Positions 7,598 through 16,972 of a DNA stretch of 64,000 bases are shown piece by piece. The position numbers and the translations under genes were made by a program. The stretch lies in NCBI RefSeq assembly GCF_022513565.1, contig NZ_JAKWBE010000030.1, forward strand, positions 1 to 64,000, given 5' to 3'. Source of the DNA: Streptomyces gilvus. GTDB taxonomy: Bacteria; Actinomycetota; Actinomycetes; Streptomycetales; Streptomycetaceae. Within the stretch, counting starts at the first letter, position 1. Every line of letters starts with the position of its first letter. A model generated the notes under the pieces. That model had not been told where the DNA came from, searched no databases, and saw nothing but the letters and a program-made list of their open reading frames with translations.

Positions 7598-9448
7598 TCA
7601 GCTGTCCTTGCGCAGGGCGTGGGCGAGAAGGTCGAGGAAGGAGCGGTTGATGAGGCTGGACTCGGCGGGCCGGAGCGGGCGCCGGGACAGCATCACGGCC
7701 TGCCCGTAGAGCGCTTCGGCGCTGGTGCGGGCGAGTTCGGGCTCGTCGATGGTGACGGCGGTACGGACCAGCGGGTTGAGCTGGTTGAGGATCAGCTGGG
7801 CCCGCGGCGCCTCCTGCCGCAGATGGCCGAGGATGTCGCCCCAGACGCCGCCCTGCTGCTCGCGGGCGAGCTGGGAGCGGGTGCGCTCGTGGCGGGCCTC
7901 ACGGCTGTCGAGGAGCAGGGCGGGGGCGGAGGCCGGCTGGAAGGTGCGCAGCGCGACGTCGCAGTCGAACACGGCGAGTGCGTCGCGGGCCTGCGCGAGG
8001 TAGGCCGCGGCGGCCAGTTCCGTCTCCCGCTCGACGGGGTCGAGGTGGGCGGTCAGTGTCGCCGGGTCGAGGTCGGCGACCGTGACCTCGGGCCGGATCT
8101 CCGGCATACGGTGGACGAGTTCACGGTCGTAGGTGTAGCCGCCGTTGACGACGCCGAGGCCGGCGGCGGAGGCGATCGACGCGATCTGCCGGAACTCCTC
8201 CACGCTGGAGGTCACGAGCACCGTGCGGTGGGTGCGCGCGAACTCGTCCAGGGTGGCGTGCCCGTCGGTGGTCTCGAACGGCAGCCAGGGCAGCAGCATC
8301 CGCAGGATCTCGTCGTCGTGCACCGCCAACGACTTCACGGCCAGGTGGTGGGCCTGCAGGAAGCGGCCGAGCAGGTCCGGGTCGCTGGCGGCGACGCGCG
8401 CGATCCACGCGCGCAGCCGTTCGGCGAGCGCCTCGCGTACGGCGGCGAGGGTGTCGTCCTCGTACAGGGACTCGCGGGACGCCGTGGGGCGCAGGGCCTC
8501 GGCGTCGACGACGCAACGGACGAAGAACGCCCACTCGGGCAGGATCTCCTCGGCCTGCTCGGACAGCAGCATGCCCTTGACGTGCACGCGGTGGCCGTGG
8601 CGGCGCCCGGCCGGTACCGCCTCGGGCAGCACGCACGCGATGCCCTTCAGTCCCACGGCCGGGAGGTCCAGTTCGATGGTGTCCAGGGGCGTGAAGCCGA
8701 AGACGCTCTCGCCGTAGGCGGCCAGCGCGCGGGAGCGCGCCCCCGGCGTGGGGTGGGCACGGGCCCAGGGGGCGGGTTCGGGATTGACGGGAACTCCCTC
8801 GCCGCCGCCCTTGCCGTCGTCGAACGTCACGGGGTGACGCAGAAGAGACCCGAAGTGCCGTGCCAGCGCGTGGACTTCGGCCGGCCGGGTCCACTGCCCG
8901 GCGTCGGCGCGCGGCGTCAGCGTCACGGTGGTGCCGGGCCGCGGACGGGCGGAGGCCGGCAGCGTGCGGACGCTGTAGCTGCCGTCGCCGCGTCCCCGCC
9001 ACTCCACGGCGGGCGCGTCGGGGGTGCGGGCGGAGCGGCTGAGGACGTGGATCTCGTCGGCGACCAGGAAGCAGGACAGCAGGCCGATGCCGAACTGGCC
9101 GATGAAGTCGGCCCGTTGCTCGGCGATGCGCTCCGCCCGCTTGCTGCTGCGGCCGATGGTGGCGAGGAAGGTGTGCACGTCGGCCTCGGTGAGTCCGACG
9201 CCGTCGTCCTCGACGCGCACCTCGGATCCGTCCGCGTACAGACGGATACCGAACGCGCCGGCGGGGGCGTTCGGTTCGACGCCGTGCCGGGCGGTCAGCG
9301 CGTCCACCGCGTTCTGCAGCAGTTCGCGCAGGTAGACGCGGGGGCTGGAGTAGAGGTGGTGCGAGAGGAGGTCGACGAGACCGCGCAGGTCCACCTGGAA
9401 GGTACGGTCGGCGGCGGCCGGGCTCAAGGGAGTGTCAGGCAAGGTCAC
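7598..9448 (-). CDS. Hsp90 (HtpG-like) family chaperone ATPase
   Basis: The 616-residue protein carries the GHKL ATP-binding fold of Hsp90: RELLQNAVDAL at 41-51 (Glu42, Asn46), the DxGxG loop EDDGVGL around 80-86, and GQFGIG at 117-122. The middle-domain motif SRESLYEDD is also present. The C-terminal third differs from E. coli HtpG, so dimerisation and client binding may be specialised. It should be a cytoplasmic ATP-driven chaperone. The start is the GTG at 9448, with only a weak ribosome site. It is second in a three-gene unit, between a 326-residue protein of unknown function and the TPR protein. Confidence 0.9.
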   Translation of the reverse strand: MTLPDTPLSPAAADRTFQVDLRGLVDLLSHHLYSSPRVYLRELLQNAVDALTARHGVEPNAPAGAFGIRLYADGSEVRVEDDGVGLTEADVHTFLATIGRSSKRAERIAEQRADFIGQFGIGLLSCFLVADEIHVLSRSARTPDAPAVEWRGRGDGSYSVRTLPASARPRPGTTVTLTPRADAGQWTRPAEVHALARHFGSLLRHPVTFDDGKGGGEGVPVNPEPAPWARAHPTPGARSRALAAYGESVFGFTPLDTIELDLPAVGLKGIACVLPEAVPAGRRHGHRVHVKGMLLSEQAEEILPEWAFFVRCVVDAEALRPTASRESLYEDDTLAAVREALAERLRAWIARVAASDPDLLGRFLQAHHLAVKSLAVHDDEILRMLLPWLPFETTDGHATLDEFARTHRTVLVTSSVEEFRQIASIASAAGLGVVNGGYTYDRELVHRMPEIRPEVTVADLDPATLTAHLDPVERETELAAAAYLAQARDALAVFDCDVALRTFQPASAPALLLDSREARHERTRSQLAREQQGGVWGDILGHLRQEAPRAQLILNQLNPLVRTAVTIDEPELARTSAEALYGQAVMLSRRPLRPAESSLINRSFLDLLAHALRKDS

Positions 9449-9492
9449 AGGTCAGTCCGGGGTGAGGTGAGCGACGGTGGATGAGGGCGGGG

Positions 9493-10473
9493 TCAGGCGT
9501 TTCGCCGGGCGCGGGCGTACATCTTTTCCGGCTGCGCCATGTACTTCCAGGGCCACGGGGTGAAAGCGCCCTGCAGCTCGCGGAAGACCCGTGGCAACGC
9601 GATGCGCTCGGAGGCGAGCGACAGGGCCATGGCGAAGATGTTGAAGTCCTCCTGCCAGCCGGGGCGACGCTCGTAGGCGGGGTGCAGGATGGAGTGTTCC
9701 GCCGCTGCCAGCAGCTCGTCCTGGATGTCCGGGGTCGCCAGGCAGTTCTTGTCGTCCGACTCCACCCAGTCCTCGATGTGCGCCATGGCGATCACGCAGC
9801 CGAGGCGATGGCCCTCAGGGGCGCCGGCGAACGCCTCGCGGGCGAACGCCAGGGCCTGGCCCGGCTCTCCGCTCCAGCGCGGCTGCAGATACGACACCCA
9901 CTCGACGTGGACTTCCAGATCCAGGGGATCGCGGCGCAGGGCGGCGTCGCGCCGCGTCTCGTTGACGGCCGCGCCCAGCGACATGCCGCGGCCCGAGGTG
10001 AGCAGACGGCGCCACGGCGTGATCCATTCCGGCCGCGACTCGGCTGCTTCCAGGAGCTGTTTCTCCGCGATGTGCAGCCGCTCGTGGAAGAGCCGCCACT
10101 GTTCCTGGGACACGTTCTTGGCGAGATCGGAGGTGCGTGCCTCCCAGCCCCAGACGATGTGACGCGCGCCGGAAATCAGCAGGGCCGTGGCCCTGTGTTC
10201 CTTGTCCTCGTCAACGGCCCTGCCGATCCAGTCCTGCACCCCGTCCACGTCGGCGAGTTCGCCGAGCACCTGGTGGTCCCGGCCGAGGTCGAAAGGCGCC
10301 AGAGCCGACTTGACCCGTTCCCAGTCGCCTGCCTGCGCGGCCTCCACCAGGGCCAGCACCCGCGCGTCCCCGAGCGCCTGCAGCTTGTACATCCCGCCGA
10401 GGCGTGGTGCCGGCAATGCGTGCGGATCCGCCTCCGGCCTCGCCCCGCCCCTGCCGAACAGCTTCCCCAACAT
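9493..10473 (-). CDS. Conserved protein of unknown function, first gene of the Hsp90/TPR unit
   Basis: The 326-residue protein is soluble, alpha-helical and tryptophan-rich, with repeated helical segments (VLALVEAAQAGDWERVKSAL, WRRLLTSGRGMSLGAAVNET, EHSILHPAYERRPGWQEDF). They look like divergent TPR or alpha-solenoid repeats. No catalytic motif or signal peptide is visible. The ATG at 10473 has a GGGGAGG ribosome site. The stop lies 44 bp before the Hsp90 gene on the same strand, so it is probably co-transcribed and may work with the chaperone. Confidence 0.75.
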   Translation of the reverse strand: MLGKLFGRGGARPEADPHALPAPRLGGMYKLQALGDARVLALVEAAQAGDWERVKSALAPFDLGRDHQVLGELADVDGVQDWIGRAVDEDKEHRATALLISGARHIVWGWEARTSDLAKNVSQEQWRLFHERLHIAEKQLLEAAESRPEWITPWRRLLTSGRGMSLGAAVNETRRDAALRRDPLDLEVHVEWVSYLQPRWSGEPGQALAFAREAFAGAPEGHRLGCVIAMAHIEDWVESDDKNCLATPDIQDELLAAAEHSILHPAYERRPGWQEDFNIFAMALSLASERIALPRVFRELQGAFTPWPWKYMAQPEKMYARARRNA

Positions 10474-10658
10474 GCCGCGCCTCCCCAGCTCCTGCTTGAT
10501 CGTCGCTGCAGCATAGGCGGTGCCACCGACATCACTTCCACAGGGTTTTCACGGGTGCTTCGCGAGGCCGTGATGTCGTGGGGGGGGCGGCCGTGTTCAC
10601 GGCGGTGACGGGCACCCGGACGGCTTCAGCGCGCCCCGCGATCCACCGCGTCCGTTCC

Positions 10659-11510
10659 TCACCGCGACCCCGCGGCCACCAGCGTCGCGGTGATGGGTTC
10701 GAGCGCGGTGATCAGTTCGTCGAGCTCGGTGGGGGAAAGGGCCTCGTAGGGCGGGGCGGCGAGTTCGTCGGTCAGGGCTTCGACGCGGTGCTTGGTCTCC
10801 CGGCCGGCGTCGGTGAACCGGTCCTCGTCGTCGACGAGCCCGCGTTCGCGCAAGCCTTCCATGACCGCGGCCAGCCGCTCCTTCGGCAGGTGGTGGACGC
10901 GCCCGAACGACGTCGGCGGGTGGATGCCCTGCTCCAGGGCGGAGAGGATGTGGGCCTCCGTGCCGCCGATGCGCGCGCCGACGAGGGCGGCGATGTGCCC
11001 GTCACCGCGGTGCTCGCGCAGCATGGTCGCCGAGTGCCACAGCCGGGCGACCGGGTCGCTGGGCACGGGCAGGGTGCGCATCCCGGCGTACATGACCCGG
11101 CCCTCGGTGGGGGCGCTCGTCGCGGCCTTGGTGGTCAGGTCGGCGGCGCGCACCAGGTCCGGGGAGCCGGCGCGTTCCTCGCCGAGGATGCGCCGCAGGG
11201 AGGCCGCGCTGCCCCGCTCCCGCGCGGCGACGGACGCCTCGGGCGGGATCGTCTCCCACGCGCTGGGGATGTGCCGGGCGGCCTCGCCCTCGGCGAAGTT
11301 GTAGAAGGCCGCGTGCACGACCTGGGCCGGCACCCGGCCCAGCGGCGCGGCCCGGCTGGCGAAGTAGCCGTCCCAGTAGGTGCGGTGGCCGAGTGCCGCC
11401 AGTTCCTCGTTGCACTCGTCGGCGAAGAAGGTGACCAGGCAGATCGGCTCCAGCAGCTCGAACATGCGACGGGCGATGTCAGCCGTCGGATACGGGTGCG
11501 CCTTGCTCAT
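10659..11510 (-). CDS. SCO6745-family protein (helical, unknown function)
   Basis: About 283 residues from the ATG at 11510, which has GGAGAG four bases upstream; the longer frame to 11558 adds an unnatural tail. The protein shows the actinobacterial SCO6745/SalK-like pattern: an N-terminal MFELLEPICLVTFFADE, YFASRAAPLG, and a C-terminal winged-helix-like half with LRERGLVDDEDRFTDAGRET. It is probably cytoplasmic. No enzyme activity can be assigned. It is a monocistronic gene downstream of the oxidoreductase gene on the same strand. Confidence 0.75.
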   Translation of the reverse strand: MSKAHPYPTADIARRMFELLEPICLVTFFADECNEELAALGHRTYWDGYFASRAAPLGRVPAQVVHAAFYNFAEGEAARHIPSAWETIPPEASVAARERGSAASLRRILGEERAGSPDLVRAADLTTKAATSAPTEGRVMYAGMRTLPVPSDPVARLWHSATMLREHRGDGHIAALVGARIGGTEAHILSALEQGIHPPTSFGRVHHLPKERLAAVMEGLRERGLVDDEDRFTDAGRETKHRVEALTDELAAPPYEALSPTELDELITALEPITATLVAAGSR

Positions 11511-11589
11511 CGGGCTCTCCATTCGTCTCGTTGTGCCGGGATGGACCTTCCGGCACAACGAAACTCATCGGTGAGCGAAGCGGGGAACG

Positions 11590-12903
11590 TCAGAAGTCGA
11601 GCAGGTCCCTGGCCCGTACCGGACCGCCCGACTCGAAGGACCGGTTCGCGGCCAGCCCGGTCACCAGGGAGCGTGCCCCGTCGACGGCGTCGGCCGCCCG
11701 CCCGAGCGGGTCGGCCTGGCGCTCACCGAAGAGATCGGCGAGCATCCGGACGTCCCCGCCGCCGTGCCCCCCTTCACCGGTGTGGACCTTGATCTCACGC
11801 GGCGGTTCCCAGAAGCGCCGCAGCGTCAGTTCCGTGCGCCCGGCCGTGTCACCCACCGCGTCCCCGTGCAGTACGGCGGTGTCGCCCCGGACCTGCACCT
11901 CCGAGCGCGTCCAGGTGGACTCCTCGACGAGCAGCTCGAGGCGCCCCTCGCTGCCGTTGAAGGAGATGCGGTACCCCTCCCAGGGGGAGTACGCGGTGAG
12001 GTGGTAGGTCAGCGTGGCCCCCGACACGTAGCGCACCAGCACCGCCATGTCGTCCTCGATCGTCACCCCGGGCCCGAAGACGTTCTGGTCGCGCAGGTAG
12101 CCGTCCGCGGCCTCAGCGTCCAGGTACAGGGCGGTGAGCAGCGGCGAGTCCGCCAGGTGTACGGCGAAGGGGTCGTCCTGTGCCGAGGGGGCGCCGTGGG
12201 CCCGCGCGTAGTCCCGGGCCAGGCCCCGTCGCCGGCCCGCCTCGTCGCCGTAGAAGAAGAGCCCGCCCTGCGCGTACACGGTTTCCGGTTCGGTGCCCAG
12301 CCACCAGTTGACCAGGTCGAAGTGGTGGGTGGCCTTGTGCACCATGAGGCCGCCGGAGTTGGCCTTCTCGCGGTGCCAGCGCCGGAAGTAGTCGGCGCCG
12401 TGGCGCAGGTCGAGGAGCCATTCGAAGTGGACGGAGCCGATCTCGCCGATCCGGCCGCCCGCGATGGTCTCGCGGACGGCCGCGTGCACCGGGTTGTAGC
12501 GGTAGTTGAACGCGACCCGCACCTCGCGGCCGGTGCGCCGCTGAGCGTCGAGGATGCGGCGGGCGCGGTCTGCGTCCGTCGTCATGGGCTTCTCGGTGAC
12601 GACGTCGCAGCCGGCCTCCAGGGCCCGCACGATGTAGTGGTCGTGGGTGCGGTCCACGCTGCACACGACGACGAGGTCGACGCGTTCGCGGCGCAGCATC
12701 TCGGTGAAGTCCTCGGCCGCGTAGGCGGGTACCGAGGCGCCGATCCACTCGTTGTGGACGGCCATGCGGTGCGGATTGACATCGCAGAAGCCGACCAGTT
12801 CGACGCGGTCCGCGTGGGGACCGGCGAGCGCCGCGGTGAAGAGCCGGGCGCGGGCGCCCAGTCCCACCACGGCGCAGCGGCGGCGTGCGGTGTCGGAAGG
12901 CAT
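11590..12903 (-). CDS. Gfo/Idh/MocA-family oxidoreductase
   Basis: The 437-residue enzyme has an N-terminal NAD(P)-binding Rossmann fold (VVGLGARARLF), the family signature Glu-Lys-Pro in DVVTEKPMTTD, and the C-terminal alpha/beta substrate domain including HKATHHFDLVNWWLGTEP. Such enzymes oxidise or reduce sugars, inositols or their glycosides; the substrate here is unknown. The ATG at 12903 follows GGAGACCCC. It is longer than the usual 330-390 residues, like the subgroup found beside glycoside-utilisation genes. DNA directly upstream is a decayed membrane-protein remnant, so its original operon context may be lost. Confidence 0.85.
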   Translation of the reverse strand: MPSDTARRRCAVVGLGARARLFTAALAGPHADRVELVGFCDVNPHRMAVHNEWIGASVPAYAAEDFTEMLRRERVDLVVVCSVDRTHDHYIVRALEAGCDVVTEKPMTTDADRARRILDAQRRTGREVRVAFNYRYNPVHAAVRETIAGGRIGEIGSVHFEWLLDLRHGADYFRRWHREKANSGGLMVHKATHHFDLVNWWLGTEPETVYAQGGLFFYGDEAGRRRGLARDYARAHGAPSAQDDPFAVHLADSPLLTALYLDAEAADGYLRDQNVFGPGVTIEDDMAVLVRYVSGATLTYHLTAYSPWEGYRISFNGSEGRLELLVEESTWTRSEVQVRGDTAVLHGDAVGDTAGRTELTLRRFWEPPREIKVHTGEGGHGGGDVRMLADLFGERQADPLGRAADAVDGARSLVTGLAANRSFESGGPVRARDLLDF

Positions 12904-12914
12904 GGGGTCTCCAT

Positions 12915-13390
12915 TCTGTTCGAGGACGGTTCGGGAGGGGGCAGCGGCAGGGGCCGCCAGGCGTCGACGGCCGTCGCGGCGAGGGCCGGCGGACCGAGGG
13001 CGACGAGCAGCAGGACGGGGGACATGGCCACCAGCGCGGCGGCCCCGACCACGTCCCCGCCAGCAGCACCGGCACGAGCGGTTGCCCGTGCATCGAGCGG
13101 AACGCCGAGACGCGGACCGTCCGCCAAGCCATCCCCTCCCGCCGGCCCGCCGCGCATCCCGGACCCATGGCTGCCACGAGCGCGCCGGCCACCGTCACGG
13201 GGAGGCCCAGGCCGCTCCCGCGCGCGTCGACGGCCACAGCGTCCAGCCACAGCGACATCAGTACCCCGGTGGGCACCAGACAGACGGCGGGTCCCGAGCG
13301 CAGCACTCGGCCCAGTGCGGCCGGCAGGGTGGCCGGGGTCTCGCCCGGACGGCATGACGGCGGCTCTGACGCCGTATCCGGAGCCGGCGC
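12915..13390 (-). pseudogene. Decayed membrane-protein-like sequence
   Basis: Two leftward frames each hold short hydrophobic segments typical of membrane helices (LGLPVTVAGALVAAMGP and, one frame over, VVGAAALVAMSPVLLLVALG). No start, continuous frame or recognisable family connects them. It looks like a frameshifted fragment of a membrane protein between the kinase and the oxidoreductase. The identity is unknown. Confidence 0.35.
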
Positions 13391-13395
13391 CGCTG

Positions 13396-15696
13396 CTAGG
13401 CGCTCGGCAGTCCGTAGACCCGGTCGTAGTGGTGAGCCACCAGGTGTCCGGTTCGGTCGCAGGCGATCTGCCAGCCGTTGACGCCGGTGTCCCGGCCGTC
13501 CGTGAAGGTCCACCGCAGGCGGCCGGCAGCCGCGTCGATGGCGAAGAAGCCGTTCTTGTTCTCGAGGGCGGCGACGTAGACGGCGTTCGGTCCGACGGTG
13601 ACGGGATGGTCGCCGTCGAGTTGGGGCGTTTCGCAGAACCAGCGCCGTGAGCCGTTCGCCGCGTTGAAGGCGTAGACGCCGTGGGGGTCGTCACCGGTGA
13701 CGTAGACGGTGTTGCCGCCCGCTCCGAGGGAGGTGAACAGGCCGTGCCCGGGCTTCGCACGCCAGCGGAGCCTGCCGGTACTCAGCTCCAGGGCGATGAG
13801 CTCGGAGCCGATGGCGAAGACTGTCTGGCCGAGTACGGCGAGACCCGGCCGGAGGTCGTAGCCGACCGGGTGCCGCCACCGCAGGGAGCCGGCGTCGTGG
13901 GTGCTGCGGACGGAGACGTTGCGCAGGCCGTCGGCGTAGACGAAGTAGTCGGAGACAACGACCGGTTGCAGAGGGATGCCGACGTCTTCTGGGCTGATCG
14001 GGATGACCTCGGCCTGCCGGGCGCGGAGGTCGACGGCGAAGACCGCGTCGGTGGACGTCGCGACGCCCTGTTCCGTCGACTGGCGCTCCAGGCGAGCGCC
14101 GAGCACGGAGAGGGCGAAGCCGTCGTAGGCGCCCAGCAGTTGGTCGAACTGGAAGTCCGTGCCGAAGTCGAGGGTGAACCGCTCGGACCCGCTGGTCGGA
14201 TCGACGCCGATCACCGTGGCGCCCGTGCCGAGGGCGACGGCCGCCCCGTCGGCCAGCAGGACGGGAGTGGGCGAGAGGCTGATGCCCTGGTAGATCCACT
14301 TGGGGTGGGAGCCGTTGCCGAGGTCGAGACAGATCATGGCGCCCGGGCGGGCCTTGAGCAGGGCGGTGCCGTCGTTGAAGACCGCCGGGGTCTGCAGCAA
14401 CGGGTCACCGGTGTAGACCCAGTTCGGCTCGGGCGCGGAGACCGGTGGGGACGCGGAGCGGGCGCGGGGCTTTCCTCGCACGGCGACGAGCGCGGTGGCA
14501 CCTCCGGCCACCGCCAGGCCGGTGGCGGCGGCGAGCATCGAGCGCCGGGAGAGACCGGAGCGCGCGGGGGAGCGACGGTGCGCACGGGAAGGCGGGTCCT
14601 GCCGGGCCGGCTTCTCGCACGGGTCGGACTGCTCCGGTACCGTCGGGCCTTCGAAGTTCGCTTCGGCCCGGGGCATGACGGCGACTGGGGACTCTGCGCT
14701 GTCACCCGCTTCACCGCTCTGACCATCGGAGCCACCGGGGCAGGCGCCGTTCGCTCCGGTCGTGCTCCGGGCGATGTCGACGGCGTTGGGCGCGGTGGTC
14801 GGCGTCGGCACGAGATCCAGGACGGCGGCCTGATAACGAGCGACGGTCGCCGCCACCGGAGCGGGCAGCCAGTCCTCGGTCGGCAGTTGTTCGACACCGC
14901 CCGGAGCGCACGCCGCGGACAGTCGGTCGGGCGTGATGCGCAGGGCGGGATCCTTGGCCAGACAGAGCCCGATGATCTTCTCGAGCGGTTCGGGCACACC
15001 GGTCAGGTCGGGCCAGCCGTGGACCACCTGGTACAGCAGAGTCGCCGCCGCGGCGCCGCTGAACGGGGGACGCCCGCACGCGGCGAAGGCCAGCACCGAG
15101 CCGAGACAGAAGACGTCGCCCTCCGCTCCCATCGGATCTCCGGTCGCCTGCTCCGGGCACATGTACTCCAGGGAGCCGAACACACCGCCGGTGGCGGTGA
15201 GTTGATAGCCGTCACGGGCGCGGACGATGCCGAAGTCGATGACGCGTGGTCCGTCGGCGGCGAGCAGCACGTTCGAGGGTTTGAGGTCACGGTGCACCAG
15301 TCCCTGGGCGTGCACCGCGATGAGGGCCTCAGCCATGCCCGCACCGAGGGCGAGAACCGCCTCCACCGGCAGCGGCCCGTGTTCGGCGACCGCCTCGGCC
15401 AGGGTGGGGCCGGGGATGTACGTGGTGGCGAGCCACGGCGTTTCCGCGTCCGGAGCGGCGTCCACGACGGATGCGGTGTAGGTGCCGCCGACAGCCGCGG
15501 CGGCCGCCACCTCGCGGCGGAAGCGGATGCGGAAGTTCTTGTCCTCGGCCATCTCGGGGCGGATGACCTTGACCGCGACGCTGTGGCCGGCCGGGGAGGT
15601 GGCCAGATACACCCGACCCATTCCGCCTGCTCCGAGCCGGGCCACGAGGCGGTAGGGGCCCAGCTGTTCGGGATCTTCTGGGCGCAGTGGCTTCAT
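13396..15696 (-). CDS. Membrane Ser/Thr kinase with PQQ-type beta-propeller sensor (AfsK-like)
   Basis: The 766-residue protein starts with a Hanks-type kinase domain: GAGGMG at 22-27, Lys43, HRDLKPSN at 135-142 and DFG at 154-156. A proline-rich linker follows, then one membrane helix at about 386-406 (LAAATGLAVAGGATALVAV). The C-terminal half is a beta-propeller with PQQ-like repeats, such as GNTVYVTGDDPHGVYAFNAA and GRLRWTF. This is the architecture of S. coelicolor AfsK, which phosphorylates the SARP AfsR. Phosphorylating the SARP regulator at 59961 is conceivable but unproven. The ATG at 15696 directly precedes the kinase domain; the longer frame to 16026 has poor codon bias. Confidence 0.85.
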   Translation of the reverse strand: MKPLRPEDPEQLGPYRLVARLGAGGMGRVYLATSPAGHSVAVKVIRPEMAEDKNFRIRFRREVAAAAAVGGTYTASVVDAAPDAETPWLATTYIPGPTLAEAVAEHGPLPVEAVLALGAGMAEALIAVHAQGLVHRDLKPSNVLLAADGPRVIDFGIVRARDGYQLTATGGVFGSLEYMCPEQATGDPMGAEGDVFCLGSVLAFAACGRPPFSGAAAATLLYQVVHGWPDLTGVPEPLEKIIGLCLAKDPALRITPDRLSAACAPGGVEQLPTEDWLPAPVAATVARYQAAVLDLVPTPTTAPNAVDIARSTTGANGACPGGSDGQSGEAGDSAESPVAVMPRAEANFEGPTVPEQSDPCEKPARQDPPSRAHRRSPARSGLSRRSMLAAATGLAVAGGATALVAVRGKPRARSASPPVSAPEPNWVYTGDPLLQTPAVFNDGTALLKARPGAMICLDLGNGSHPKWIYQGISLSPTPVLLADGAAVALGTGATVIGVDPTSGSERFTLDFGTDFQFDQLLGAYDGFALSVLGARLERQSTEQGVATSTDAVFAVDLRARQAEVIPISPEDVGIPLQPVVVSDYFVYADGLRNVSVRSTHDAGSLRWRHPVGYDLRPGLAVLGQTVFAIGSELIALELSTGRLRWRAKPGHGLFTSLGAGGNTVYVTGDDPHGVYAFNAANGSRRWFCETPQLDGDHPVTVGPNAVYVAALENKNGFFAIDAAAGRLRWTFTDGRDTGVNGWQIACDRTGHLVAHHYDRVYGLPSA

Positions 15697-16053
15697 ACCC
15701 GCGGCTGCCTGTTCTCTCTGGTGGCAGACGGGAGTCCCGCCCGCTGGTGGGTGAGAGGCCCGGGAGGGGTCTGCCAAACACAGTAGAGGCTGGAGTGACG
15801 ACTGAGGTTCATCTCGACAGCCGCTCTTCGCTACGCGGAAGTAGCTGACCAGCCCTTCTCCCCTTCTCCCAGGCGGGTTTGACGGGTCGTCATGTTGTTG
15901 CTGACACGTGTCTGTACTGCGGGAATGGTGCACGATACGCAACAGCGACGCTCTGTGATGCCTGTATACGGCAAAGACCTCCGATGTGTTGAAGCTCACC
16001 GCCGAATTCGGCTTGGGTTGGGCCAACCCTCGAAGGCCTGGGGTGGACCGGGC
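15697..16053 (-). promoter_or_regulatory. 357-bp leader of the kinase gene with a palindrome
   Basis: No gene is seen here. The notable element is the perfect palindrome GACACGTGTC (15903-15912), flanked by near-symmetrical bases. It could be an operator, but nothing else in the window shares it. Confidence 0.3.
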
Positions 16054-16857
16054 TCACCACCAAGAAGGTGAGTACAGCGAGTCCGCCCACTCCCCGATGA
16101 GCCGGGTGGCTCGGTCGGGGAGCTCTTCGTGCAGGTAGTGCCCGACACCGGGCCAGTGGTCCACACGGGAGCCGGGCGCATGCAGCGTGCTCCGCTCCCA
16201 GTCGGCCGCCTCCGCCGACGTCCACACCGTCAGGGCCGGCTGCGCGCGCCGCTCCAGGTAGGTCTCGCTGTGCGGGCGGACGCCGACAGCCTCCCGGTCC
16301 GTGTACATGCCGGCATACGCCTGGGCGATCACATGGTCCGGGGTGCCGAGCATGGTACGGATATGGGCGGTGCGCAGTCCGGGCGGGGCCTGCGGAGAGA
16401 AGGCACCGGCGACGAAGTCGGCCGCCGCCCGGGCTCCCTGCTCCCGGTATGCGGCCAACCGCCCTGGAATTCCGTCCACTTCGGCACCGTGCGCGCCGTG
16501 CGCCGGATCGAGCGCGATGACCGAGCGGACGAGACCGGGGCGACGTACCGCGAGCAGGTTGACCACCTGTCCGCCCATGGAGTGACCGACGGCCACCACC
16601 GGGCAGCAGCCGACCACCTCGAGCAGGGCGGCCAGGTCGTCCGCCATCTCCCGTGGGGTGTTGCCCTCGTCCGGTACGTCGGAGCGGCCGTGACCGCGCA
16701 GATCGGGCACGATCACCCGGAACCGGCCGGCCAGGGTCTCGGCGTGCGACGACCATTCCCGGCCGTCGCCTCCCCAGCCGTGGACCAGCAGGAGGGCGGG
16801 GGCGTGGCTGGGCCCCAGGCTCGTGCAGAACAGACGGAGGCGCCCGATGTCGATCAC
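16054..16857 (-). CDS. Alpha/beta-fold hydrolase
   Basis: This 267-residue cytoplasmic hydrolase has an oxyanion-hole motif HGWGGDGREW, the nucleophile elbow GHSMGG with Ser93, and the late histidine in GVGHYLHEE. No signal peptide is present. The GTG at 16857 has a strong GGAAGGAGGA ribosome site. The substrate is unknown; esters, lactones or haloperoxidase-like chemistry are all possible. Confidence 0.85.
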   Translation of the reverse strand: MIDIGRLRLFCTSLGPSHAPALLLVHGWGGDGREWSSHAETLAGRFRVIVPDLRGHGRSDVPDEGNTPREMADDLAALLEVVGCCPVVAVGHSMGGQVVNLLAVRRPGLVRSVIALDPAHGAHGAEVDGIPGRLAAYREQGARAAADFVAGAFSPQAPPGLRTAHIRTMLGTPDHVIAQAYAGMYTDREAVGVRPHSETYLERRAQPALTVWTSAEAADWERSTLHAPGSRVDHWPGVGHYLHEELPDRATRLIGEWADSLYSPSWW

Positions 16858-16941
16858 GCCCCGTCCTCCTTCCGATAGGTGGCGTAGGTCAGAGTGAGAA
16901 CAGGAGGGTGCCGAAGCCCGGCTGCTCGCACCGATGGTCGC

Positions 16942-16960
16942 CCGGTGCCAGTTGCACCGG
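16942..16960. terminator. Short hairpin after the 974-residue secreted protein gene
   Basis: CCGGTGC and its complement form a 7-bp stem around a 5-base loop, about 13 bp after the stop of the upstream gene. It is a modest terminator candidate. Confidence 0.4.
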
Positions 16961-16972
16961 CCCGTACGGTCG

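Noticed and set aside
4650..7709. A 1019-residue rightward reading frame
   Set aside because: It is antisense to the TPR gene, with no family features, and its composition (Val, Gly, Arg, Gln rich) is that of a GC-driven shadow frame.
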